This document shows, piece after piece, positions 1 to 7,099 of a stretch of DNA of 14,893 nucleotides. The DNA is taken from contig CAJMSL010000036.1 in assembly GCA_905216045.1 (NCBI GenBank), forward strand, positions 1 to 14,893, given 5' to 3'. Position 1 is the first letter of the stretch. The number at the start of each line of letters is the position of its first letter. Source of the stretch: an uncultured bacterium. GTDB taxonomy: Bacteria > Actinomycetota > Coriobacteriia > Coriobacteriales > Coriobacteriaceae. Made by a program: the position numbers and the translations under genes. A model generated the notes under the pieces. That model worked only from the letters and a program-made list of their open reading frames with translations. It was not told the origin of the DNA and made no database searches.

Positions 1-327
1 ATGGAGCGCGACGAGGTCACCCACGAGCCGCATGAGAATTACTGCAAGATGCCCAAAGATATCGACCAGCGCATCTTCCTGGTTGTCGACCCCATGCTCG
101 CCACGGGCGGTTCGGCCGAGATGGCCATCAGCTACCTGCGCGAGCGCGGTGTCAAGGATATCCGCATGCTGTGCATCGTCGCCGCGCCCGAGGGCCTCAA
201 GTCACTGACCGAAAAGGACCCCGACGTACATATTTATACGTGCGCCATCGACGACCATCTCAACGAGGCCGCCTACATCGTTCCCGGCCTGGGCGACGCC
301 GGCGACCGCATCTACGGCACGCTGTAA
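1..327 (+). CDS. upp: Uracil phosphoribosyltransferase, C-terminal part (5' end outside window)
   Basis: This enzyme converts uracil and PRPP to UMP plus pyrophosphate in the cytoplasmic pyrimidine salvage pathway. The 108 visible residues contain the PRPP-binding loop DPMLATGGS at residues 30-38. They also contain VAAPEG at 60-65 and the uracil-binding C-terminal segment PGLGDAGDRIYGT at 95-107, all hallmarks of UPRTases. The family is usually about 208 residues, so roughly the first 100 lie upstream. The ATG at base 1 is most likely an internal methionine, because the equivalent position in relatives is mid-protein. The frame ends with TAA at 325-327. A gap of about 280 bp separates it from the ATP synthase operon. 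In many Gram-positive bacteria and actinobacteria upp sits just before the atp genes, so this context is expected. Confidence 0.95.
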   Translation: MERDEVTHEPHENYCKMPKDIDQRIFLVVDPMLATGGSAEMAISYLRERGVKDIRMLCIVAAPEGLKSLTEKDPDVHIYTCAIDDHLNEAAYIVPGLGDAGDRIYGTL

Positions 328-385
328 TCTCTGGGCCATACCGGCTAACGTCGAAAATACGAAGAAATGGTGCGCGCGGGCGAGC

Positions 386-423
386 AAAAGACGTCCACGC
401 GCACTCCTGTTAACGGACGTTTT
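386..423 (+). terminator. Weak hairpin with short T-run downstream of upp
   Basis: ACGTCC (391-396) pairs with GGACGT (415-420) across an 18-nt loop. The stem is flanked by AAAAG on the left and TTT on the right, which can extend it past a bulged G. The loop is long and the T-run short, so this is only a possible upp terminator. Just downstream, CCCTGCAGGG (425-434) is a self-complementary decamer. It is enclosed by ACGTTTT (417-423) and AAAACGT (442-448), an alternative fold for the same stretch. Confidence 0.3.
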
Positions 424-519
424 GCCCTGCAGGGTTCGAGAAAAACGTATTACCGTACCTGCGGCATAAAGAAGGTCTTAAGAAAACGAACAGGTGCGTA
501 TTAACCGATGCTTTTTCGG

Positions 520-547
520 TTGTACTTTAACGATTGGCTCGTACAAT
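520..547 (+). promoter_or_regulatory. Probable sigma-A type promoter of the atp operon
   Basis: A -35 like TTGTAC (520-525) lies 16 bp before a good -10, TACAAT (542-547, five of six consensus bases). Transcription would start near 554. That leaves a leader of about 55 nt before the first gene's GTG at 609. The surrounding 440-550 stretch is clearly more AT-rich than the coding DNA. No other comparable promoter is visible between upp and atpB, so this is the natural start for the operon. The assignment is from sequence only. Confidence 0.6.
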
Positions 548-608
548 AGTCACCAATGTTTGGCGGGAACTGTTCTGTAAGGCGTTAAAAAGGAAAGTGA
601 GGACGCCA

Positions 609-920
609 GTGTTTCAGATAGCCGATCTGCTCGCTATCGTTGCAGGCGCCATCGCGGGCGCAATTGCCTTCCTTCCCTTTGTCTTTACGCTCAAGCCGGT
701 TCTTGACGATAAGCAGAATGCGGACATGCTCAAGGGTATGGTGAGTCTGGCGGTTTCGGCAATCGCCCTGCTCGTCTTTACCTTGGTTGTGTTTGTGTTG
801 TTCGGAGAGGCATTTCGCATGTTCCTCCTGGGCGAGGCGATCGGCTTCGTGGCCTTTATGGCCGCCTGCACGGTTCGCGTCGCCAAGGCGCTGCGAGATC
901 CTCATGAGGTCGAAAGGTAA
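609..920 (+). CDS. Small membrane protein at the atpI position of the ATP synthase operon
   Basis: This is a 103-residue protein with three hydrophobic stretches: about residues 5-28, 43-68 and 73-95. The end is short and charged (KALRDPHEVER). It is the first gene of the operon, and its stop lies 3 bp before the atpB start. This is where atpI usually sits; AtpI is a poorly conserved helper of c-ring assembly and ion uptake. I cannot recognise AtpI from sequence motifs, and typical AtpI has four helices, so the role is inferred from position and topology. The frame is open back to a TTG at 534, but that would place the predicted -10 box inside the gene. GTG at 609 has a purine-rich AGGAAAGTGAGG (591-602) at suitable spacing, so I chose it. 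Confidence 0.65.
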   Translation: MFQIADLLAIVAGAIAGAIAFLPFVFTLKPVLDDKQNADMLKGMVSLAVSAIALLVFTLVVFVLFGEAFRMFLLGEAIGFVAFMAACTVRVAKALRDPHEVER

Positions 921-923
921 GTC

Positions 924-1727
924 GTGGAAATTTTTGAAAAGCTGCCTGATGAGATTAATCATCTGGTCAGCGAGTTCAGCTCCACCCCTGTCGTGGGCGA
1001 TCTGAGCTGCGGCATCACGCAGTACTCGTTTTGGCTGATCGTCTCCACGATCGTGCTCCTGATCGTCCTGGCCGTGTTCAAGAAGAAGCAGACCCTGGTT
1101 CCCAAGGGCTTCTTCGTCAACGGTTTCGAGTACATCATCGAGTACGTCGAGAACGATATCGGCAAGGGCGTCGTGGGTGAGAACTGGAAGAAGCACTTCC
1201 CGTTCCTGTGCTCGCTTTTCCTGTTCATCCTGATCAATAACATGATCGGCCTGATCCCGGGAATGAAGCCCGGCACCGGTGCAATCGGCTCCACCGCCGC
1301 GCTCGCCATCTTCGCCTTCGTGTATTTCATCTACTACGGATGCAAGGCTCACGGCGTGATCGGCTACATCAAGAGCCTCGCCCCGCAGGGCGTGAGCTTC
1401 CCGATGAACGTGCTCGTGTGGGTCGTCGAGCTTTTCTCGACCTTCCTGCGCCTCATCACGCTCGCCGTCCGTCTGTTCTGCAACATGTTCGCAGGACACG
1501 TGGTCATGGGCTCGTTCGCCATCATGGCGAGCATGTTCATGCAGCCGCTGCTTCAGCAGGTTTCCGCGGCCCACGCCGTCGGCGCCCTGCCTTCGCTGGC
1601 CTGGCTTGCCATCCTCATCCTGATCTATGCGATCGAGCTTGTGGTCGGCGCCATCCAGGCTTACGTCTTCACGGTCCTTACCGCCGTGTATGTCTCTGAG
1701 GCAGAGGAGGTCGCGGAGGAGGAGTAG
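924..1727 (+). CDS. atpB: F1Fo ATP synthase subunit a
   Basis: This is the membrane stator subunit that forms the two proton half-channels against the c-ring. It has 267 residues, a usual size, with five or six hydrophobic helices. The diagnostic helix reads LRLITLAVRLFCNMFAGH; R183 corresponds to the essential arginine (E. coli R210). The last helix has VGAIQAYVFTVLTAVY, where Q245 matches the conserved glutamine (E. coli Q252). The C terminus is very acidic (EAEEVAEEE). It starts at GTG 924, preceded by AAAGGTAAG and only 3 bp after the upstream stop, so translation is probably coupled. A 124-bp gap, the largest in the operon, separates it from atpE. Confidence 0.97.
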   Translation: MEIFEKLPDEINHLVSEFSSTPVVGDLSCGITQYSFWLIVSTIVLLIVLAVFKKKQTLVPKGFFVNGFEYIIEYVENDIGKGVVGENWKKHFPFLCSLFLFILINNMIGLIPGMKPGTGAIGSTAALAIFAFVYFIYYGCKAHGVIGYIKSLAPQGVSFPMNVLVWVVELFSTFLRLITLAVRLFCNMFAGHVVMGSFAIMASMFMQPLLQQVSAAHAVGALPSLAWLAILILIYAIELVVGAIQAYVFTVLTAVYVSEAEEVAEEE

Positions 1728-1851
1728 TCTTCCGTTCGCGCCTTAAAGGTAAGGCAATTCGTTAAACCGCCGGTGCCCGTACCCATGGAGCCCGGCAGTT
1801 ATAAAAAGGTTATCCTGCGTGAAATAAGACACGCACGACAAAGGAGGAATC
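1728..1851 (+). promoter_or_regulatory. atpB-atpE intergenic leader with strong atpE ribosome binding site
   Basis: This non-coding gap holds a short possible stem, GCCGG (1769-1773) with CCGGC (1792-1796). An AT-rich stretch follows (1799-1812). The gap ends in a near-perfect Shine-Dalgarno, AGGAGG at 1842-1847, 4 nt before the atpE GTG. Subunit c is needed in many copies per enzyme. In E. coli the region before atpE is known to enhance its translation or mRNA stability, so a similar role is plausible here. I see no convincing internal promoter. The functional reading is inference. Confidence 0.4.
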
Positions 1852-2046
1852 GTGGGAGTTATCGGTTACGGTCTCGGTGTTATCGGCGCTGGTCTTGCTA
1901 TCGGCCTGTCTGCTCTGGGTGCTACGGGTGCTATGGCCCGTCAGCCTGAGGTCCAGGGCCGCGTGTTCACCGTCTTCATCATGGGCTCCGCTTTCGGCGA
2001 GGCTCTGGCTCTGATCGGCTTCGTTGTCGCGCTGATCGTTAAATAG
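1852..2046 (+). CDS. atpE: F1Fo ATP synthase subunit c (short form)
   Basis: This is the proton-carrying rotor-ring subunit, a hairpin of two membrane helices. It has only 64 residues, whereas E. coli c has 79. The first helix keeps the small-residue packing pattern (GVIGAGLAIGLSALG). The polar loop is ARQPE at 29-33. E50 in helix 2 is the ion-binding carboxylate, exactly 20 residues after loop R30, as in E. coli (R41 to D61). The position matching the sodium-ligand glutamine is I17, and A51 follows E50 rather than Ser/Thr, so proton coupling is expected. The GTG start has an excellent Shine-Dalgarno, and an in-frame TAA at 1825-1827 rules out a longer version. Compared with E. coli, about 11 residues are missing at the N terminus. 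Confidence 0.95.
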   Translation: MGVIGYGLGVIGAGLAIGLSALGATGAMARQPEVQGRVFTVFIMGSAFGEALALIGFVVALIVK

Positions 2047-2061
2047 CACGGAGCGTCAAGT

Positions 2062-2664
2062 ATGAATCTTTCATCCCAGAAGAGCGCGATCGCACTCTCC
2101 GCGTCCGCGGCCGCGCTGCTCATGCCGGTTTCCGCGTTCGCCGAGGACGGCGCTGCCGGTGCGGACATCCTCATCCCTAAGATGGCGGAGTTCATCCCGG
2201 CGCTTATCGCCTTCCTGATCATCTGGATCGTGCTGGCCAAGGTCGCCCTGCCGGGCATCATGAAAACCATGGAGGAGCGCGGCAAGAAGATCGAGGAGAG
2301 CCTCGACGAGGCCGAGAAGACCAAGCAGGAGGCTATCGCCAAGCGCGCTGAGTCCGACTCGATCGTCACCGACGCCCGTCGTCAGGCTGCCGACATCGTT
2401 CTCGAGGCCCGTAAGGACGCCGAGTCCGAGCGTGCCCGTATCATCGAGGCTGCTCACAAGGAGGCCGAGGAGATCATCGCCAAGGCCCATACGACCGTCG
2501 AGGACGAGCGCAAGTCCATCTACGCCGGTGCCGCGAGCTCCATCGCCGACCTGTCCGTTGCCGTCGCCACCAAGATCGTGGGCGAGGCACTCGAGGACGA
2601 TGCCGAGCAGAAGAAGCTCATCGAGCGCTACATCCAGGAAGCAGGTAGCCTGAATGCCGACTAG
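2062..2664 (+). CDS. atpF: F1Fo ATP synthase subunit b, with a signal-peptide-like N terminus
   Basis: This is the peripheral stalk subunit linking the membrane sector to delta/alpha. It has 200 residues. Residues 1-27 look like a signal peptide: K7, a hydrophobic run, then the AFA motif at 25-27 followed by EDG. The true b-type membrane helix is at about 42-64 (IPALIAFLIIWIVLAKVALP). The typical MEERGKKIEESLDEAEKT segment follows, and a long charged coiled coil extends to about 160. Removing residues 1-27 would leave 173 residues, a usual length for b. ATG 2062 has GGAG at 2050-2053 and lies 15 bp after the atpE stop. The gene overlaps atpH by 11 bp. Whether the leader is cleaved cannot be told from sequence. 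Confidence 0.95.
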   Translation: MNLSSQKSAIALSASAAALLMPVSAFAEDGAAGADILIPKMAEFIPALIAFLIIWIVLAKVALPGIMKTMEERGKKIEESLDEAEKTKQEAIAKRAESDSIVTDARRQAADIVLEARKDAESERARIIEAAHKEAEEIIAKAHTTVEDERKSIYAGAASSIADLSVAVATKIVGEALEDDAEQKKLIERYIQEAGSLNAD

Positions 2665-3130
2665 CCGCTATCAGGACAAGGTGCTCGAGACCTACGCGCG
2701 TTCCCTTTTGGAAGCCGCCAAGGCCGAGAACCATGTGTTCGAGGACCTCGAGATGATCGAGCGCTTGGCTTCTGCCAGCCCCGAGATCATCGCCGTGCTC
2801 GACACCATGTCCAAGCGCGACCAGCTCGACCTTCTTCCCAAGGTGGCAGCTGCCTTTAAGTATGTTGCCGAGGAAGACGAGGATGTAGTGGGCGTGACCG
2901 TCACCACGGCGATCCCGCTCGACGACGAGCTGCGTCAAACCATCACTAAGAAATGCGAGCAGGACTTCGGCCGCAAGGTATTCCTTATCGAGCAGGTCGA
3001 CCCGTCTATCGTGGGCGGCCTGGTGCTCGAGGCCCGCGGCGAGCGTCGTGACATTTCCGTCAAGACGCAGCTGCGCATCGCGCAGGAGACCCTCGCAAAC
3101 TCTGCTAATTCGTACGGAGGTGAAGCCTAA
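2654..3130 (+). CDS. atpH: F1Fo ATP synthase subunit delta
   Basis: Delta sits on top of F1 and connects alpha to the b stalk. This copy has 158 residues, a little shorter than the usual 175-180. The N-terminal helical domain begins YQDKVLETYARSLLEAAK. The C-terminal part has the family pattern DPSIVGGLVLEARGERRDISVKTQL (split here as DPSIVGGLVLEARGERRD then ISVKTQL), where GG and D-S-K are the conserved points. The ATG at 2654 lies inside the end of atpF in another frame (11-bp overlap), so translation is coupled. The stop TAA overlaps the atpA ATG by one base. The operon position between b and alpha is canonical. Confidence 0.95.
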   Translation: MPTSRYQDKVLETYARSLLEAAKAENHVFEDLEMIERLASASPEIIAVLDTMSKRDQLDLLPKVAAAFKYVAEEDEDVVGVTVTTAIPLDDELRQTITKKCEQDFGRKVFLIEQVDPSIVGGLVLEARGERRDISVKTQLRIAQETLANSANSYGGEA

Positions 3131-4728
3131 TGTCCGAAACCCTCAATGCCCAGGATATCGCCAAGAAACTGCAGGAGCAGCTCACGAGCCTCTCCGCGAC
3201 GGTCGATACGCATGAGGTTTCAACGGTCGACGAGGTAGGCGACGGCATCGCGCGCGTCTCCGGCCTCAAGAGCGCCATGGCAGGCGAGCTTCTGGAGTTC
3301 AAGAGCTCCGATACCGGTGAGACCGTCTTCGGCCTTGCCCAGAACCTTGACCGTGACGAGGTCGGCGCCGTTCTGTTCGGTGCCGTCGACTCCATCAAGG
3401 AAGGCGACGAGTGCCGCACCACTGGCCGCGTTATGGATATTCCCGTGAGCCGTGCCATGCTCGGCCGCGTCGTCAATCCGCTCGGCCAGCCCATCGACGG
3501 CCTGGGCGACATCGTCGCTACGCACCGTCGCCCCATCGAGTTCAAGGCTCCCGGCGTCATCGATCGTACCCCGGTGTGCGAGCCGGTTCAGACCGGTCTG
3601 CTCGCTATCGACTCCATGGTGCCTATTGGCCGCGGTCAGCGTGAGCTCATCATCGGTGACCGTAAGACCGGTAAGACCGCCATCGCCATCGACGCTATCC
3701 TCAACCAGCGCGGCAAGGGCATGGTCTGCATCTATGTCGCCATCGGCCAGAAGGCCTCCACGGTTGCCAACATCCGCGAGACCCTCGCTCAGCACGGTGC
3801 GCTCGACTACACCATCATCGTTTCGGCCACCGCTGCCGATTCCGCCCCTATGCAGTACATCGCGCCTATGGCCGGTGCCGCTATTGGCGAGTTCTTTATG
3901 TACAACGGCGAGGACGGCAAGCCCGCCAGCGAGACCAACCCCGGCGGCCACGTGCTCGTCATCTACGATGACCTGTCCAAGCAGGCTGTGGCCTACCGTC
4001 AGATGTCGCTGACGCTGCATCGTCCGCCCGGACGCGAGGCCTATCCTGGCGACATCTTCTACCTGCACTCTCGTCTGCTCGAGCGTGCCGTCAAGATGTC
4101 CAAGAAGAACGGTTACGGCTCCATGACGGCACTGCCGATCATCGAGACCCAGGACGGCGACGTCTCGGCCTACATTCCGACCAACGTCATTTCCATTACC
4201 GATGGTCAGATCTACCTGCAGTCCGAGCTCTTCTTCCAGGGTCAGCGCCCGGCAGTCGACGTGGGTATCTCCGTGTCCCGCGTCGGTGGCGATGCGCAGA
4301 CCAAGGCCATGAAGCAGGTCGCCGGCAACCTCCGTCTGGACCTCGCTTCCTATCAGGAGCTCGCTGGCTTTACGCAGTTCGGCTCCGACCTCGACGAGGC
4401 TACTCAGAAGCAGCTGACCCACGGTGCTCGCATGACCGAGCTCCTGAAGCAGCCGCGTTACAAGCCGTTTGAGGTTGGCGAGCAGATCGTTACGCTGTTC
4501 GCTGGCAACGAGGGCTTCCTGGATGACCTGGAGATCGCCGACGTGCTGCCTTTCCGTGCCGAGCTCATCGAGTACATGGACAATGGCTTTGGTTCGCTGC
4601 TCGACAAGGTTCGCGCCAAGAAGATCGATGATGACACCAAGGCTGAGCTCTTGCGCGTCATCGGCGACTTCAAGCAGCAGTTCATGGCCAAGCACCATTC
4701 GGATGTTTCTGGATCAGAGGAGAACTAA
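3130..4728 (+). CDS. atpA: F1Fo ATP synthase subunit alpha
   Basis: This is a non-catalytic nucleotide-binding subunit of the F1 hexamer. It has 532 residues (E. coli 513). The Walker A is GDRKTGKT at 176-183 and the Walker B strand is LVIYDD at 276-281. The arginine finger is R384 in VGISVSRVGG. Family signatures PPGREAYPGD and SRLLERA are present. Start ATG overlaps the delta stop (TAATG) and has an ideal GGAGGTGA at 3116-3123. A roughly 12-residue insertion (about 262-273, DGKPASETNPGG) separates the MYNGE segment from the Walker B strand. E. coli alpha lacks it, and it explains much of the extra length. Confidence 0.98.
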   Translation: MSETLNAQDIAKKLQEQLTSLSATVDTHEVSTVDEVGDGIARVSGLKSAMAGELLEFKSSDTGETVFGLAQNLDRDEVGAVLFGAVDSIKEGDECRTTGRVMDIPVSRAMLGRVVNPLGQPIDGLGDIVATHRRPIEFKAPGVIDRTPVCEPVQTGLLAIDSMVPIGRGQRELIIGDRKTGKTAIAIDAILNQRGKGMVCIYVAIGQKASTVANIRETLAQHGALDYTIIVSATAADSAPMQYIAPMAGAAIGEFFMYNGEDGKPASETNPGGHVLVIYDDLSKQAVAYRQMSLTLHRPPGREAYPGDIFYLHSRLLERAVKMSKKNGYGSMTALPIIETQDGDVSAYIPTNVISITDGQIYLQSELFFQGQRPAVDVGISVSRVGGDAQTKAMKQVAGNLRLDLASYQELAGFTQFGSDLDEATQKQLTHGARMTELLKQPRYKPFEVGEQIVTLFAGNEGFLDDLEIADVLPFRAELIEYMDNGFGSLLDKVRAKKIDDDTKAELLRVIGDFKQQFMAKHHSDVSGSEEN

Positions 4729-4733
4729 GCCCC

Positions 4734-5642
4734 ATGGCCAACCTTCGCGACATTAAGAAGCGAATCTCCTCGGTTACCACGACCAAGCAGATCACGCGCA
4801 CGATGGAGATGGTCTCTACGGCCAAGATTCGTCGTGCCCTCGATCGCTCCAAGCAGGCCGAGCCCTATAAGGAGGCGCTGACCGACGTCATGTTGACGGT
4901 CGCCGGCGACGCCTCCTGTTCGGGCACCGATCCCATGCTGCAGAAGCATGAGAGCGTCAAGCATGGCCTGATTGTCGTTATTGCCTCGGACCGCGGCCTT
5001 GCCGGCGGTTTCAATACGACGGTGGAGCGCACGGCCGAAAAGCTCGCCGCTTCTTGGGCGAACGACGGCATCGAGTGCGATATCATCGCGTGCGGGCGCA
5101 AACCGGCCACGTATTTCCGTGACCGCGCAAACGTCGTCATGCACTTTGAGGGCAACTCCTCTGAGCCCGATTTCAATCAGGCCCGCATGATCTCCTCTCA
5201 TATCTGCGATGCGTATCGTGCCGGTGAGCTTGACCGTGTCGAGCTTGTCTACCACCACGCCAAGAACCGCGTGGATCAGGAGCTTCGCGTCGAGCATCTG
5301 TTGCCGCTCGACCCCGAGATGATCGCTATGGCCCACGGTCCGCGTAAGAACGAGACCGACGCCCCTAAGCGCATCTCGTCCACGTTCGAGTTCGTGCCCT
5401 CTCCCGAGCATGTTCTCGGCAAGCTTGTACCGTCTTATATCCTGACGGTCATCTACCAGGCCCTGATCGATTCGGCGGCTGCCGAGCAGGGTGCACGCCG
5501 CAAGGCCATGCACTCCGCGACGGAAAACGCTACCGCGATCATCTCGACCCTTACCCGCACGTATAGTCGCGTGCGCCAGGCTTCGATCACGACCGAGATT
5601 AACGAGATCGTCGGCGGAGCCTCAGCATTGGAGGAACAGTAA
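4734..5642 (+). CDS. atpG: F1Fo ATP synthase subunit gamma
   Basis: Gamma is the central rotating shaft that couples the c-ring to the F1 catalytic sites. It has 302 residues, slightly longer than the E. coli 287. Both coiled-coil ends are clear. The N-terminal one is MANLRDIKKRISSVTTTKQ followed by ITRTMEMVSTAKIRRA. The C-terminal one contains SATENATAIISTLT and ITTEINEIVGGASAL, the conserved gamma tail. The gene starts at ATG 4734, 5 bp after atpA, with AGAGGAGAA at 4716-4724 as a somewhat distant Shine-Dalgarno. The stop TAA overlaps the atpD ATG by one base, so the two are probably translationally coupled. Confidence 0.97.
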   Translation: MANLRDIKKRISSVTTTKQITRTMEMVSTAKIRRALDRSKQAEPYKEALTDVMLTVAGDASCSGTDPMLQKHESVKHGLIVVIASDRGLAGGFNTTVERTAEKLAASWANDGIECDIIACGRKPATYFRDRANVVMHFEGNSSEPDFNQARMISSHICDAYRAGELDRVELVYHHAKNRVDQELRVEHLLPLDPEMIAMAHGPRKNETDAPKRISSTFEFVPSPEHVLGKLVPSYILTVIYQALIDSAAAEQGARRKAMHSATENATAIISTLTRTYSRVRQASITTEINEIVGGASALEEQ

Positions 5643-7096
5643 TGGCTAATAACACCGTAAAGCTTGCGGTCGAGGAAGCCACCAAGAAGACGACTGCCGG
5701 TGATGGCCGCATCGTGCGAATCATCGGCCCTGTCGTCGACGTCAAGTTTGACGGCGCGGTGCCCCCGATCTACAACGCGCTCACGGTCGAGGCCGAGACC
5801 CCGATCGGTCATCTGAGCACGATCCTCGAGGTCGAGAGCCAGCTTCCGGGCGGCGTCGTCCGCACGGTCGCCATGTCCTCGACCGACGGCCTGCAGCGCG
5901 GCCTCATCGCCACCGATACCGGTGAGCCCATGAAGATGCCCGTTGGTCCCAAGACGCTCGGCCGCATTTGGAACGTCATGGGCAAGCCTGTCGACGGCAA
6001 GCCCATGCCCGAGGTGGAGGAGTTCTACCCCATCCACCATGCAGCGCCCCGTTTCGACGAGCTCACCACCAAGACCGAGATCTTCGAGACCGGCATCAAG
6101 GCCGTTGACCTGCTCGAGCCCTACATCCGTGGCGGCAAGACGGGCCTGTTCGGCGGTGCCGGCGTCGGCAAGACCGTTCTGATTCAGGAGCTCATCAACA
6201 ACCTCGCCCAGGAGCACGGCGGCACCTCGGTGTTCACCGGCGTCGGCGAGCGTACCCGCGAGGGCACCGACCTGTTCCTCGAGATGAGCGAGTCTGGCGT
6301 TATCGACAAGACCTGCTTGGTCTATGGTCAGATGAACGAGCCGCCCGGAGCGCGTCTGCGCATCGGTCTGGCCGGCCTTACCACCGCTGAGTATTTCCGT
6401 GATCGCGGCCAGGACGTTCTGCTGTTCATCGACAACATCTTCCGCTTCTCCCAGGCAGGTTCCGAGGTTTCCGCACTGCTGGGCCGTATGCCGTCCGCCG
6501 TTGGTTACCAGCCCACGCTGGCAACCGAGATGGGCGACCTCCAGGAGCGCATTACCTCGACCAAGACGGGCTCCATTACCTCCGTCCAGGCTGTCTACGT
6601 CCCCGCAGACGACCTGACCGACCCGGCGCCTGCCACGACGTTTACGCACCTCGATGCCACCACGGTTCTTTCGCGTAGCATTTCGTCGCTCGGCCTGTTC
6701 CCGGCTATCGACCCGCTTGCGTCTTCCTCCGACGCTCTCGATCCCTCGATCGTTGGCGAGGAGCACTACCGTGTCGCCGTCAAGGTCCAGGAGCTCCTGC
6801 AGGAGTACTCCGACCTTCAGGACATCATCGCCATTCTGGGTATGGACGAGCTGTCCGAGGAGCAGCGCCTTACGGTCAACCGTGCCCGTAAGATTCAGCA
6901 GTTCCTCTCGCAGTCCTTCCACGTCGCCGAGAAGTTCACCGGCAACCCCGGTGTCTACGTCCGCGTCGAGGATACCGTCCGCTCTTTCGCCGAGATTGTC
7001 GACGGCAAGGCCGATGACCTGCCCGAGCAGGCTTTCCGCTATGCTTCCACGATTGAGGACGTACGCGAGCGCGCCCGCAAGATGGGGGAGAAGTAG
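5642..7096 (+). CDS. atpD: F1Fo ATP synthase subunit beta (catalytic)
   Basis: This is the catalytic subunit that makes or hydrolyses ATP. It has 484 residues, about the family norm. The Walker A is GGAGVGKT at 171-178. The catalytic glutamate is E203 in GVGERTREG, and the Walker B aspartate is D264 in LLFIDNIFRF. The DELSEEQRLTVNRARKIQQ region is the segment that contacts gamma (the DELSEED loop; here DELSEEQ). ATG 5642 overlaps the gamma stop and has GGAGG at 5630-5634. The N terminus has about 15 extra residues (NNTVKLAVEEATKKT) before the usual GRIVRIIGPVVDV, a common actinobacterial feature. Confidence 0.98.
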   Translation: MANNTVKLAVEEATKKTTAGDGRIVRIIGPVVDVKFDGAVPPIYNALTVEAETPIGHLSTILEVESQLPGGVVRTVAMSSTDGLQRGLIATDTGEPMKMPVGPKTLGRIWNVMGKPVDGKPMPEVEEFYPIHHAAPRFDELTTKTEIFETGIKAVDLLEPYIRGGKTGLFGGAGVGKTVLIQELINNLAQEHGGTSVFTGVGERTREGTDLFLEMSESGVIDKTCLVYGQMNEPPGARLRIGLAGLTTAEYFRDRGQDVLLFIDNIFRFSQAGSEVSALLGRMPSAVGYQPTLATEMGDLQERITSTKTGSITSVQAVYVPADDLTDPAPATTFTHLDATTVLSRSISSLGLFPAIDPLASSSDALDPSIVGEEHYRVAVKVQELLQEYSDLQDIIAILGMDELSEEQRLTVNRARKIQQFLSQSFHVAEKFTGNPGVYVRVEDTVRSFAEIVDGKADDLPEQAFRYASTIEDVRERARKMGEK

Positions 7097-7099
7097 GTT

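Noticed and set aside
534..608. Longer TTG start for the atpI-position gene
   Set aside because: It would put the best -10 box of the operon inside the coding sequence and lacks a ribosome binding site. GTG 609 has one.
585..1574. Long minus-strand open frame opposite atpI-atpB (329 codons)
   Set aside because: It is antisense to a certain atpB gene. Its His/Asp/Glu-rich composition is the usual artefact of the reverse strand of GC-rich membrane protein genes, and it has no recognisable domain.
1852..2046. Sodium-binding c subunit
   Set aside because: The position of the sodium-ligand glutamine is I17 and the residue after E50 is alanine, so the sodium motif is absent and proton coupling is expected.
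3220..4698. Long minus-strand open frame opposite atpA (492 codons)
   Set aside because: It is the mirror of the highly conserved alpha gene, with low-complexity leucine/glycine/valine content and no plausible start context. High GC makes such shadows common.
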